Assembly (NCBI RefSeq): GCF_024499015.1
Contig: NZ_CP098604.1
Coordinates: forward strand, 2,790,001 to 2,854,000
DNA from: Xanthomonas hortorum pv. pelargonii
Lineage (GTDB): Bacteria > Pseudomonadota > Gammaproteobacteria > Xanthomonadales > Xanthomonadaceae
Reading direction: 5' to 3'
Length of the DNA: 64,000 nucleotides
Shown here: in pieces, positions 52,462 through 61,913 of the stretch
How positions within the stretch are numbered: the first letter of the stretch is position 1
Layout of the letters: the number at the start of each line of letters is the position of its first letter
Translations under genes and position numbers: made by a program
Notes under the pieces: model-generated
Databases searched by the model: none
What the model was told of the DNA's origin: nothing
What the model saw: the letters and a program-made list of their open reading frames with translations, nothing else

Positions 52462-54966
52462 ATGCTCACCGCGTACCGATGGAGCGGGTTACTGGTGCTT
52501 GCCAGCCTTTTGCCGGTGTCCGCGGTTGCCGGCACGCCCGATGGCGGTTACCGGCAGCCACCGGAGCCATTGTTGAGCGTGTTGCGCGCACCGCTCAATC
52601 CGTCGCCGCGGTTGGACCCCACCGGCAAGACCTTGTTGCTGGTGCAGCGCACCCAGTACCCGCCGATCGCGCGCGTGGCCGAGCCGTATCTGAAGCTGGC
52701 CGGCGTGCGTGTGGAGCCGCGCACGCATAGCCGCCACGACATGTCCAACGGTTACGGCATTCGTTCCTGCCTGCAGGGCTTCAGCCTGGTGGATGTTGCA
52801 AGCGGCAGGCAGACCGCCGTGAGCCTGCCGGCCGGTGCCTGTCCGGCAGCGCCGGTGTGGTCGCCGGACGGGCGCCGCTTCGCCTTCAACAACACTGCGG
52901 CCGATCGCGTCGAGCTGTGGGTGGGCGAGGTGGCCACCGGCAACGTGCGCAGGATCGACGGTGTGCAACTCAACCCGGTGCTGGGCGGCGAGATCCAGTG
53001 GCTGGGCGGCAGCGACACCCTGCTGCTGAAGACGGTGCCGCAAGACCTGGGCGCCGCCCCGCGCAAGGCCGCGGTGCCGCCAGGCCCGGAGGTCAAGGAA
53101 ACCATCCAGGGCAAGGGCGAAAGCAGCACCTATGAAGCGCGCGATACGCTCTCCAGCCCCGAAGACGAGGCCTTGTTTACCTACTACGCCACCTCCCAGC
53201 TGCTCACGGTGAATGTGGCCAACGGCAGCCAGCGCAAGCTCGGTACGCCTGCGGTCTACAGCAACGTGGATGGCGCGCCCGATGGCCGCCACGTGCTGGT
53301 GGAACGGTTGAAGCAGCCTTATTCCTACGTCACCACCTACGCACGCTTCGCTCACGCTGTGGCGGTGTTGGATCTGGCCAATGGCAGCGAGCGCGTGCTG
53401 GCCGATCTGCCGGTTGCCGACCGGGTGCCGGTACAAGGCGTGCCGACCGGCCCGCGTGCGTATTCCTGGCGCGCCAACCAGCCGGCCACGCTGGTCTGGG
53501 CCGAAGCGCTGGATGGTGGCGATTGGAAAATCAATGTGCCCGCGCGCGACAAGTTGATGACGCTGGCTGCACCGTTCACCGCCAAACCGCGTGAAGTCAC
53601 CCGCGTGCAGTAGCGTTATTCCGGCGTGTCGTGGTTTGCCGAAGGCGGGCAAGCGCTGCTGGACGAATACGACGAAAACCGCCATTGGCGGCGTACGACC
53701 TTGCTGGATGCCGACCGCCCCGGCACTGCCGGAAGGGTGTTGTTCGACCTGTCCACCGACGACCTGTACGCCGATCCTGGCCTGACGGAGATGCGTGTGC
53801 TGGCCAACGGCCAGGCCGTGCTGCGCGAAGAGCGGGGTGCGTTGTTCCTGAGCGGGCAGGGCGCCTCGCCGGCGGGCGACCGGCCGTTTCTGGATCGCTA
53901 TGCGCTGGCCAGTGGCAAGACCCAGCGGCTGTTCCGCAGCGATGCCAGTGTGGACGAGCTGTTCTTCGGTTTTGCCGGCGACGATGTGTCGCGCCTGTTG
54001 ACCTGGCACCAGTCGCTGACCGACCCGCCCAATGTGTATCTGCGCACGCTGGGCCAGCCGCTGCCGACGGCGGCCACGGGCGAGGCGGTCCTTGCCTCGA
54101 CCGCCACGCCGGTCACCCACTTTCCGGATCCGACCCCGCTGGTGCGGCAGATCAAGAAGCGGCTGGTGACCTACAAGCGCAAGGACGGCGTGGAGCTGTC
54201 GTTCACCCTGTACACGCCGCCCGGCTATAAGGAAGGCACGCGCGTGCCGGCGATCCTGTACGCCTACCCGCTCGATTATGCCGACCCCTCCAAGGCAGGC
54301 CAGGTCAGCGGCGCCAGCGAGCGCGACTTCACTCGCCTGCGCTACTACCAACTGCTGTTGCTGGCCGGTTACGCGATCATCGACGATGCCGCCTTCCCCA
54401 TCGTCGGCGACCCCAAGACCGCGTACGACACCTACCTGCAGCAACTGGTGGACGACGCCACCGCTGCGGTGGACAAGGCGGTGGAATTGGGCGTGGTCGA
54501 TCGCCAGCGGATCGGCGTCACCGGGCACAGCCACGGCGCGCTGATGACGGCCAACCTGTTGGCACAGACCGACCTGTTCCGCGCTGGCGCGGCTACCAGC
54601 GGCAGCTACAACAAGACGCTGACGCCATTCGGTTTTCAGAACGAGCGCCGTTCGTTCTGGGCCGCACCGGAGGTCTATGCGCAGGCATCCGCGTTCTTCC
54701 ACGCCGACAAGATCAACGAACCGTTGTTGATCGTGCACGGCATGGACGACGCCAACCCCGGGACCGAAACCACCCAGGCACCGAGGTTGTTCCAGGCGAT
54801 TCGCGGCAACGGCGGCACCGCGCGGCTGGTGCTGCTGCCGTTCGAACCGCATTGGTACACCGCACGCGAATCCACCGAAGATGTGGTCGCTGAGATGCTG
54901 GACTGGTTCGACCGTTACGTGAAAAACGCGCCGCCGCGCGATGCGGCTAGCAAGCCAAAGCAGTAA
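52462..54966 (+). pseudogene. S9-family peptidase (glutamyl aminopeptidase-like) split by an in-frame amber codon
   Basis: One reading frame of 835 codons runs from the ATG at 52462 (GGAG upstream, signal peptide LVLASLLPVSAVAG) to 54966. It is interrupted only by TAG at 53611-53613, codon 384. The N-terminal beta-propeller part (VWSPDGRRFAFNNT) and the C-terminal hydrolase part are both intact. The nucleophile is Ser690 in TGHSHGALM, with GMDDANPGT and FEPHWYTARES for Asp and His. The TAG follows CAG and precedes CGT TAT; a single C-to-T change of a Gln codon would explain it. If the stop is real, the enzyme domain cannot be made without readthrough or internal initiation. Confidence 0.8.
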
Positions 54967-55116
54967 GTGGCGTGCCAATGCAGCGTGTTATTCAAAGCTG
55001 GCATTGGCATCAGCGCGGGGTTGGAGCGTTCTTTGCAGGCAGATGCTGTCTGGTAAAGGGCGCTCCGGCCCCGTTTGGTGAGTGGCTGCATTGGCGGCTA
55101 CAGCGCTGTGCACGTA

Positions 55117-56710
55117 TCAGGCAAACATGCCACGCACCACATCGGCATTGCTTTGCCCGTTGGGGTTGCCCACCGTGCTGTCGGAAGCAAGGTTCCAGCA
55201 ACTCAGATGCGCCAGCGCGTTGACCAACGGGTAGGACAGATGCAGCTGGGTGACCGTGCCATAGAGTGGAAAATCGTCCACGCTTTGCAGATCCAGCTCA
55301 ATCTGCGTTTCATCCGGCAATTGCTTCCACCATGCACGCACCAGATCGTTGTACACCCACAGCACCTCGACCGACTGCTGCGCCGGCACGTTGAACCAGC
55401 TATTTGCCAGCACGCGCAAGGTCTGCCGCACCAGTAACGCGCCACCGGATTTTTTGGCTGCCAGCAGCCCCTGTTTCAAGGCATTGAATGCGGCGGTGTC
55501 GAACACCTGGTTGTGCCGGAACATGCCGTTGGCGTCTTCGCATAATTGCTCATTGGCATATGCTGGGTAGCTGCGCGTTTTCTCGCAGAACGGCTGTAGC
55601 CCGAACAGCGGCGGCAGGTCGTCGGCAACCACGGTTTCGCCTGATTCCGGGTCGATGTTCACCCCTTGATCGGAATTGACGAACACCAGCAGACGCGCAA
55701 TGCCGCGTGCCAGCAGCGGCATGATGCCCAGGTTCTCCAGGTTGCCGCCGTCGGCGAAGCGGTAACTTAGCGTCGCTTGGCTCTCACGACCATCGACCGG
55801 CCAGTACGGATAACGCGGCACCAGGCCATTGATCTCGGGAAACTTCTCTTCGAAGTCCTGCGCCGGCGCCATGCTGCTGCAACCGGCGATGTCGTTGAGG
55901 CTGAAGACACGCAGCGGCACGCTGGTAGTGACTCCGCCGGCACCAGCGTCGGCGACGTAATCGCTGCCCATCGCGAACGACTCGATCAGGCCTCCGCCCA
56001 TGACGCCGAGTTGCTCAGGCTGGTTGAAAACGCCACGCACGCCAAGCAACCAGTTGGCTTCGAACGGCACCAGATCCGAGGTCACGCTGTCGTTGATGAA
56101 GACAGACGTATTGAAGATCGGTAACGGCCGCCCGTCGCGGATGGTGTAGAAGTTGTCGCTGCTCAACTGCGGATTGCGCAGCAGCGGGCCTTCCGCCAGA
56201 TACTGCGTCGTGCCGGTGAAATAACGCGGATCCACGCCTGTGGCATCCGGATTCCACAAGCCGAAATCCTTCAGTACCAGCTTGCCGATCACCGCCTGCC
56301 ACATATCCGCCGGCGCGTAGCGTTTGCTCAGCCGGTACTCGGCCAGTTCGGCGACGATCGGCAACGTGCCGAGCCGGTACGGCACCTGGCCGAGATTGTT
56401 GCTGCCCATCTTCCCCCAACTCGTCCAAGGTGAGTTGCGCTGGATCCAGCACCACCGGCCCCAGGAAGTCGTCATCGCTGATCGACGTCGGCAGATAGGT
56501 GAACAACACATTGGCCTATGTCCCGCCGGACACCGAAGAGATCGCCGCCACCTTGTCCAAAAGCCCCAGGGAGCGCAGCCCGCGCAGTTGACCCAGCGCA
56601 CACGACAGCGCACGACTGCCGCCGCCGGAGAGACAGATGCCGACCGCATCCGACGGGGTCTCGCTTTGGGCTGCGCCCAGTGGATCGATTGCCACGTTGA
56701 ATGTCGCCAT
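55117..56710 (-). pseudogene. Patatin-like phospholipase with a nonsense codon and a frameshift
   Basis: The N-terminus begins MATFNVAIDPLGAAQSE from the ATG at 56710, with the oxyanion motif LSGGGSRA and nucleophile SSVSGGT. TAG at 56518-56516 (codon 65, where relatives have Trp) then stops it. Downstream the same frame continues to about 56417, where a five-G run (56413-56417, minus strand) carries one extra base. The remaining about 430 residues follow in the next frame and include the DGGNLENLG dyad motif and a normal end. Two independent lesions argue for decay. It is downstream of the GvpU-like gene. Confidence 0.8.
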
Positions 56711-56895
56711 GGTGTTCTCCCTGTGTGGCGCTTTGCCCTTTCAAAGCGCAGTCAGAAGCCTAGCGTCTGCGGATCCACTCGCCACGTGGCGTTGCGCCCA
56801 GATCGCGTCGCGCAGCGGAGGGCGCTCTTGCCGATCTTTCAGATAGTCCGGTGTGAGATGACGGGCACCTCACACGAAGACCGAGCCTGCCAGGC

Positions 56896-57354
56896 CTAAT
56901 CTGCCGAGAGCGACCCCAGGGTAAAACCGGAGACGGCATTCACCTTGCCGCGCCACAGCACACCACGGTTGCTGGGCAGGGGCTGGCCGCCGGGCGAGAA
57001 GCAACGCGACTCGATCAGGTGAAGGAACTGCGGAGGTGTGCTGCTCTGCTGAGCGTCCTCTTCCGTGTCGTAGATGCTGGCATGGCTGGCAAACGCGCGA
57101 CGGATATCTTCTTTTTCTTCGGCGCTGCCGGGATAGGCCGCAGAAAATTCCTGCGCGAATGCCTCGAAGTACTGCTTGCCGCTGACCAGCTGGCCAGAAA
57201 CGATGATGCCTTCGACAAACAGCGTAATGCCGAACTGCACGTTCGAACTATTGACGGTGGCGACCAGCTTCTGCAGATACCAATCCAGGCTCTGGCCATC
57301 GAACGCCAGCTTGACGTCTTCCAGGTTCGGTTGATTGTCGTCTTGATCTGTCAT
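56896..57354 (-). CDS. gvpU: GvpU-like accessory protein (orphan)
   Basis: This is a 152-residue acidic protein with WYLQKLVATVNSSNVQFGIT, LFVEGIIVSGQLVSGKQYFE and HLIESRCFSPGGQPLPSNRG, the pattern of gas-vesicle accessory GvpU proteins. No other gas-vesicle gene is present in the window, so the role here is unclear. It lies 185 bp upstream of the patatin pseudogene in the same direction. The family call is from memory of the sequence pattern. Confidence 0.65.
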   Translation of the reverse strand: MTDQDDNQPNLEDVKLAFDGQSLDWYLQKLVATVNSSNVQFGITLFVEGIIVSGQLVSGKQYFEAFAQEFSAAYPGSAEEKEDIRRAFASHASIYDTEEDAQQSSTPPQFLHLIESRCFSPGGQPLPSNRGVLWRGKVNAVSGFTLGSLSAD

Positions 57355-58037
57355 GTGGCTCTCCTTGGTGGAAGGTGTAACGCGTATGTTGAAGTAAGCG
57401 CAGCGACGTGCCTACGTATCGCCCCGCATGCCCAAGAAAGCAGGTGCGTCCTGTCCAGTGATCGGCGCGGTTGGGTCCGCTATCGTCGCCTTGGAGAGCA
57501 TGCCCCAGAGTCTATGACATGTTTGCCTTGTTGGCCTGCCCTGGTTGGAGTCTTGATCCTCAGCGCTAGCTTGTGCTGTTGCACAAGCTCTTTGCTCGCG
57601 CGGGTGCTCTATTGGGGCTGTCAGTCAACGTTCGTTCCGAGCCATCGGGGAGTAGCGGCGCAGCTTGGCGATGTCCTTAGCAGTCCGCCACGGCCCGGTA
57701 TAGGCCTCAAGGGATGAAATTTTCTGATGAAATTTCGCGACTAGATATGGTTTTTCTGACACTTGTTAGCCTTGATCGCTCGCCACTCACGCCCGTCTCT
57801 TCATTAGAGGGGCACCGATAAAATCAAACCGCGTCGAAGAGAAGGCCAATCGTAGTGGCTGTGATAGGCGATGGTCGCCCAAAGAACACATTGGTTGCGC
57901 GTTGCCCAGCGAACCCCCGAAGATATATAGCCATTTGCCAAGATGTTTAGCGAGCTAAGAAAGGGATGCCATTGCAATGACTTGGCTCGGTCTCGATCAA
58001 GATTTACCCATATCGTGTAGAGAGAAGCTCGCTACCA
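57355..58037. other. 683-bp gene-poor intergenic region
   Basis: No convincing gene is seen. It is less GC-rich towards the right. A direct repeat GATGAAATTT occurs twice at 57713-57735. The segment 57740-58010 is AT-richer and probably foreign. No terminator or known regulatory motif is clear. Confidence 0.4.
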
Positions 58038-58303
58038 ATGAAGACCGTAGAAGACTGCAAATTGCTGGTTCGAGAGGGGTTTCTATCTCCAGAGAAGTGG
58101 GAGGTAAATCTTGCACTAGCCGAGCGACTGCTTTCGGAAGCGCTGTTGGACGATCCAAACAACCCGCTCTTGCTCACCTGCTTGGGTGCAGTCCTTTGTG
58201 ATCAAGGTCAACACAAAGCCGCCGCAATGCAGTTGCGCTACGCGATAGCGCACGGATCACAGGACAGAAATACCTTCTTAAATCTTGGTGTTGCATTGCT
58301 TAA

Positions 58304-59459
58304 GGAAGGTCTGAATAACGAGGCCTGAGAGTGCGGGATGTCGCGTCGGTCCGGAGAGTCGCGTTTGGATCTTCGGATCTTCCGCTATTTCTGGCACTTT
58401 CCTTGGGAATTCCCCGGGTTACAGGCGCACGCTCCCCATGGCAGGCAGTAACTGCTTTCGCTTCATCCACAGATTGGAGAGCGCAAACAAGGTCAGCACG
58501 TGTGCGGTGTTCTTGGCCAGGCCGCGATAGCGGACCTTGGTGTAACCGAACTGGCGCTTGATCACCCGGAACGGATGCTCCACCTTCGCGCGCACGCTGG
58601 CCTTGAAGTGTTCCCAACGCTGTTCCCGAGCACGCTCGCGTTTGTTGCCGATGGCTTGCAGCGTCGAACGCTTGGCGGCAATGAAAAATGCAGCCTTGCA
58701 GGTCTGCAGTTCTTCGCGTTTGTCCGCACCGGTGTAGCCGCTGTCGCCGAACACGCTGTCTTCTTTGCCATGCAGTAATGCGTGCGTCACCGTGACGTCG
58801 GCGACATTGGCGGCTGTGCAATGGACGTGGTGCACCAGCCCGGAAAATTCATCCACGCCGATGTGCGCCTTCATCCCGAAATACCACTGATTGCCCTTCC
58901 TGGTCTGATGCATTTCAGGGTCGCGCGCGTGATCGGCGTTCTTGGTCGAACTGGGTGCAGCGATCAGCGTCGCATCGACGATCGTGCCCGACCGCAGGCT
59001 CTGCCCCTTGCGTGCCAGATGCGCGTTGACCGCGTCCAGCATCCGCGCGGCAAGGCCATGGGTCTCCAGCAGGCGCCGAAAGTTGAGAATCGTGGTCTCG
59101 TCCGGAACGTTGTCCAAGCCACCGAGCTGGGCAAACCTCCGCAAGATCGGGATCTCGTGCAGCGCTTCTTCCATCGCCGGATCGCTCAACGCATACCACT
59201 GCTGCAGCAAATGAATCCGCAACATCGTCGCCAGTGCGTATGGCTGTCGACCAGGGCGTCCCGACACCGGATAGTGCGGTGCGATCAGACCGAGCAAGTG
59301 CTGCCACGGAACGACCTGCTCCATCTCGGCCAGGAAGATCTCCCGGCGGGTCTGCTTGCGCTTGCCCAGGCCTTCAGCGTCGCCGAACGTCAGTTGCATG
59401 GATTACTCCTCAACATGCGGGTAGTGTCGCGTATCTATGGTGCGTTGTTCAGAGGTTCC
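58304..59459. mobile_element. IS5-family insertion sequence, copy 1
   Basis: A 1156-bp element with terminal repeats GGAAGGTCTGAA (left) and TTCAGAGGTTCC (right, inverted with two mismatches). It is flanked by TTAA on the left and CTAG on the right; these differ but both fit the YTAR target of IS5-group elements. It carries one transposase gene on the minus strand. Confidence 0.85.
58419..59399 (-). CDS. IS5-family transposase (copy 1)
   Basis: This 326-residue DDE transposase of the IS1478-like group is common in Xanthomonas. The N-terminal DUF772-like part (YPVSGRPGRQPYALATMLRI, LQQWYALSDPAMEEALHEIP) precedes the catalytic Asp in TIVDATLIAAPS, the second Asp in FGDSGYTGADKRE and the Glu in KVEHPFRVIKRQFG. 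The frame is intact, so the element may be active. It differs from copy 2 at two visible residues (IPI/IPT, LQA/LKA). Confidence 0.93.
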   Translation of the reverse strand: MQLTFGDAEGLGKRKQTRREIFLAEMEQVVPWQHLLGLIAPHYPVSGRPGRQPYALATMLRIHLLQQWYALSDPAMEEALHEIPILRRFAQLGGLDNVPDETTILNFRRLLETHGLAARMLDAVNAHLARKGQSLRSGTIVDATLIAAPSSTKNADHARDPEMHQTRKGNQWYFGMKAHIGVDEFSGLVHHVHCTAANVADVTVTHALLHGKEDSVFGDSGYTGADKREELQTCKAAFFIAAKRSTLQAIGNKRERAREQRWEHFKASVRAKVEHPFRVIKRQFGYTKVRYRGLAKNTAHVLTLFALSNLWMKRKQLLPAMGSVRL

Positions 59460-59463
59460 CTAG

Positions 59464-60621
59464 GGAAGGTCTGAACAACGAGGCCTGAGAGTGCGGGATG
59501 TCGCGTCGGTCCGGAGAGTCGCGTTTGGATCTTCGGATTTCCGCTATTTCTGGCACTTTCCTTGGGAATTCCCCGGGTTACAGGCGCACGCTCCCCATGG
59601 CAGGCAGTAACTGCTTTCGCTTCATCCACAGATTGGAGAGCGCAAACAAGGTCAGCACGTGTGCGGTGTTCTTGGCCAGGCCGCGATAGCGGACCTTGGT
59701 GTAACCGAACTGGCGCTTGATCACCCGGAACGGATGCTCCACCTTCGCGCGCACGCTGGCCTTGAAGTGTTCCCAACGCTGTTCCCGAGCACGCTCGCGT
59801 TTGTTGCCGATGGCTTTCAGCGTCGAACGCTTGGCGGCAATGAAAAATGCAGCCTTGCAGGTCTGCAGTTCTTCGCGTTTGTCCGCACCGGTGTAGCCGC
59901 TGTCGCCGAACACGCTGTCTTCTTTGCCATGCAGTAATGCGTGCGTCACCGTGACGTCGGCGACATTGGCGGCTGTGCAATGGACGTGGTGCACCAGCCC
60001 GGAAAATTCATCCACGCCGATGTGCGCCTTCATCCCGAAATACCACTGATTGCCCTTCCTGGTCTGATGCATTTCAGGGTCGCGCGCGTGATCGGCGTTC
60101 TTGGTCGAACTGGGTGCAGCGATCAGCGTCGCATCGACGATCGTGCCCGACCGCAGGCTCTGCCCCTTGCGTGCCAGATGCGCGTTGACCGCGTCCAGCA
60201 TCCGCGCGGCAAGGCCATGGGTCTCCAGCAGGCGCCGAAAGTTCAAAATCGTGGTCTCGTCCGGAACGTTGTCCAAGCCACCGAGCTGGGCAAAGCGCCG
60301 CAAGGTCGGAATCTCGTGCAGCGCTTCTTCCATCGCCGGATCGCTCAACGCATACCACTGCTGCAGCAAATGAATCCGCAACATCGTCGCCAGTGCGTAT
60401 GGCTGTCGACCAGGGCGTCCCGACACCGGATAGTGCGGTGCGATCAGACCGAGCAAGTGCTGCCACGGAACGACCTGCTCCATCTCGGCCAGGAAGATCT
60501 CCCGGCGGGTCTGCTTGCGCTTGCCCAGGCCTTCAGCGTCGCCGAACGTCAGTTGCATGGATTACTCCTCAACATGAGGCGGGTAGTGTCGCGTATCTAT
60601 GGTGCGTTGTTCAGAGGTTCC
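59464..60621. mobile_element. IS5-family insertion sequence, copy 2 (tandem)
   Basis: A 1158-bp near-identical element in the same orientation, separated from copy 1 only by CTAG (59460-59463) and followed by CTAG (60622-60625). The matching CTAG pair is consistent with a genuine 4-bp target duplication for this copy. Confidence 0.88.
59578..60558 (-). CDS. IS5-family transposase (copy 2)
   Basis: A 326-residue near-identical copy of the copy 1 transposase with all DDE residues kept. The two sequences differ at a few silent and two missense positions, so the tandem is not a perfectly recent duplication or has undergone partial conversion. Confidence 0.93.
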   Translation of the reverse strand: MQLTFGDAEGLGKRKQTRREIFLAEMEQVVPWQHLLGLIAPHYPVSGRPGRQPYALATMLRIHLLQQWYALSDPAMEEALHEIPTLRRFAQLGGLDNVPDETTILNFRRLLETHGLAARMLDAVNAHLARKGQSLRSGTIVDATLIAAPSSTKNADHARDPEMHQTRKGNQWYFGMKAHIGVDEFSGLVHHVHCTAANVADVTVTHALLHGKEDSVFGDSGYTGADKREELQTCKAAFFIAAKRSTLKAIGNKRERAREQRWEHFKASVRAKVEHPFRVIKRQFGYTKVRYRGLAKNTAHVLTLFALSNLWMKRKQLLPAMGSVRL

Positions 60622-60911
60622 CTAGAAGCAGTGATGCCATGACATTCTTCAACAAGTCAAAGGCATTCAAGTCATCGCTTCAGTCCTGGCAGGCGTACTT
60701 CGATCCTCAGGCGCACTGATAAGGATCGCCAGGCTGCTGGGTGGTTCTACCATATATAAGGTGCACCCTAAGATATCTAAGCCCGAATTGGGTTTTGGCC
60801 GTACCCAAGATTTCTCTTGAATCCCAGAGAGGACTTATCCACAGAGTTGTGCATGGCTGCCGAGGCCTGCCCCTCGTACACTCAGCCCAACTCACAAACC
60901 TGGCTGGTCAG

Positions 60912-61793
60912 ATGGTTGTTCAAACTAAGCGTCGTCGTTTCTCTGCTAGGCTCAAAAAGCGAGGCCCACTGATTTTTGACGACGCACCGTTATCTCTGCG
61001 CGTTGGATATATAAAGCTGTTGCTACCAACTTATGTTGGTGAAAGCCGTTCCACGCGAATAGCCAGGCGAGAGCCCTTAGGAATCGATGAGGTGCATGAG
61101 CTGTTTTTGGCTCGATGCCGTATAGACGGAGATCCGCACGAATGGGGCGAGTGTAGTTCTTGGGAAGCACTGACGACACACCTCAAAGGTAGTTGTTGGC
61201 CTCAGTTTTTTGACTTTGTCGAGTTGCTCGCCGAACTGCTTATTGAGAAGGATGATCACTTTTCGTTTGATAGCCCTGCTAAGTTTGAAGTTTATAGGAT
61301 TCGTCTGAACGATCTCCTGGATGAGGAGAACATCGGCTGGCAAATGGATGCGCATGGGGAACTGAAGCGCAAGATCCGTGCAATGAATCGATCAATCTCT
61401 TCAGCCAATGCTGCGCTCGATAGCCGGTTTAAAAGCGCTCGCGAGCACTACAAGCGTTCATTGAGCTACCTGCTAACTCATCCGGTCGACGAGGCAAACA
61501 GTGTTCGAGAGATCATCAGCGCATTGGAAAGCGTCATCAAGGTCATCGCTCCTAAGGTAGCTACTCTTGGTGCCGGAGTAAAAGAGCTTCGAAAGAGAGG
61601 TGATTTCAACCGCTGGAGTTTGGACATCATAGAAAAGCTATATGCCTATTCGAATGACTCTCCGTTCGTTCGTCATGGACACATCGATGGAGTAGCTCCT
61701 ACGAGAGCCGAGGCTGAAATGATTGTACAGACTGCCTTATCAATGATTTGCTACCTCATTGAGGTGGGCGGAGAGGGTGCCGAGCGACCTTAA
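60912..61793 (+). CDS. AbiJ-like candidate abortive-infection/anti-phage protein
   Basis: This encodes 293 residues from the ATG at 60912; the frame is open back to 60741, but that extension lacks a family match. The N-terminus (RRFSARLKKRGPLIFDDAPL, SLRVGYIKLLLPTY) resembles the AbiJ N-terminal domain (FSxR...D.P..LR..LW). A middle helical region precedes a C-terminal segment (LESVIKVIAPKVATLGAGVK, PFVRHGHIDGVAPTRAEAEM) like the Abi C-terminal/HEPN-type domain with an Arg-His motif. It is less GC-rich than the core genes and sits beside the IS pair, suggesting acquired DNA. No partner gene is visible. Confidence 0.6.
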   Translation: MVVQTKRRRFSARLKKRGPLIFDDAPLSLRVGYIKLLLPTYVGESRSTRIARREPLGIDEVHELFLARCRIDGDPHEWGECSSWEALTTHLKGSCWPQFFDFVELLAELLIEKDDHFSFDSPAKFEVYRIRLNDLLDEENIGWQMDAHGELKRKIRAMNRSISSANAALDSRFKSAREHYKRSLSYLLTHPVDEANSVREIISALESVIKVIAPKVATLGAGVKELRKRGDFNRWSLDIIEKLYAYSNDSPFVRHGHIDGVAPTRAEAEMIVQTALSMICYLIEVGGEGAERP

Positions 61794-61913
61794 ATTGAAG
61801 TTTTTTCCTTTCAGAGGTGAAAGTCGTATATCAGGCTGACCTCAACTCAATGAGGGTATGGTCGGATACGTATGTGCAGACCTATGTGGAAAACAGCTTG
61901 GTCGTGGCATACC

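Larger units (their letters stand above)
58038..60719 (+). pseudogene. TPR-repeat protein gene interrupted by two tandem IS5-family elements
   Basis: The 5' part (58038-58303) encodes about 88 residues with a TPR-like pattern (LLLTCLGAVLCDQGQHKAAA, TFLNLGVALLK). It then enters the left end of IS copy 1. Beyond IS copy 2, 60622-60719 reads SSDAMTFFNKSKAF and ends FDPQAH-stop. Joining LLK to SSDAM after removing both IS copies and one 4-bp target restores one frame, so the tail is probably the displaced 3' end. AGAGAAG precedes the ATG. Confidence 0.65.

Noticed and set aside
52489-54978. 829-residue minus-strand open frame opposite the S9 peptidase
   Set aside because: It is His/Arg/Gln-rich shadow sequence with no motifs; the plus strand carries clear peptidase motifs.
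53611-56518. Amber codon reassignment or suppression as the cause of both TAG interruptions
   Set aside because: TAG serves as a plausible normal stop elsewhere (63784-63782), and the patatin also has an independent frameshift, so decay is simpler.
60741-60911. N-terminal extension of the AbiJ-like protein
   Set aside because: The residues do not match the family, and the ATG at 60912 places the RRFSARLKKRG motif at the normal position; no Shine-Dalgarno sequence decides it firmly.
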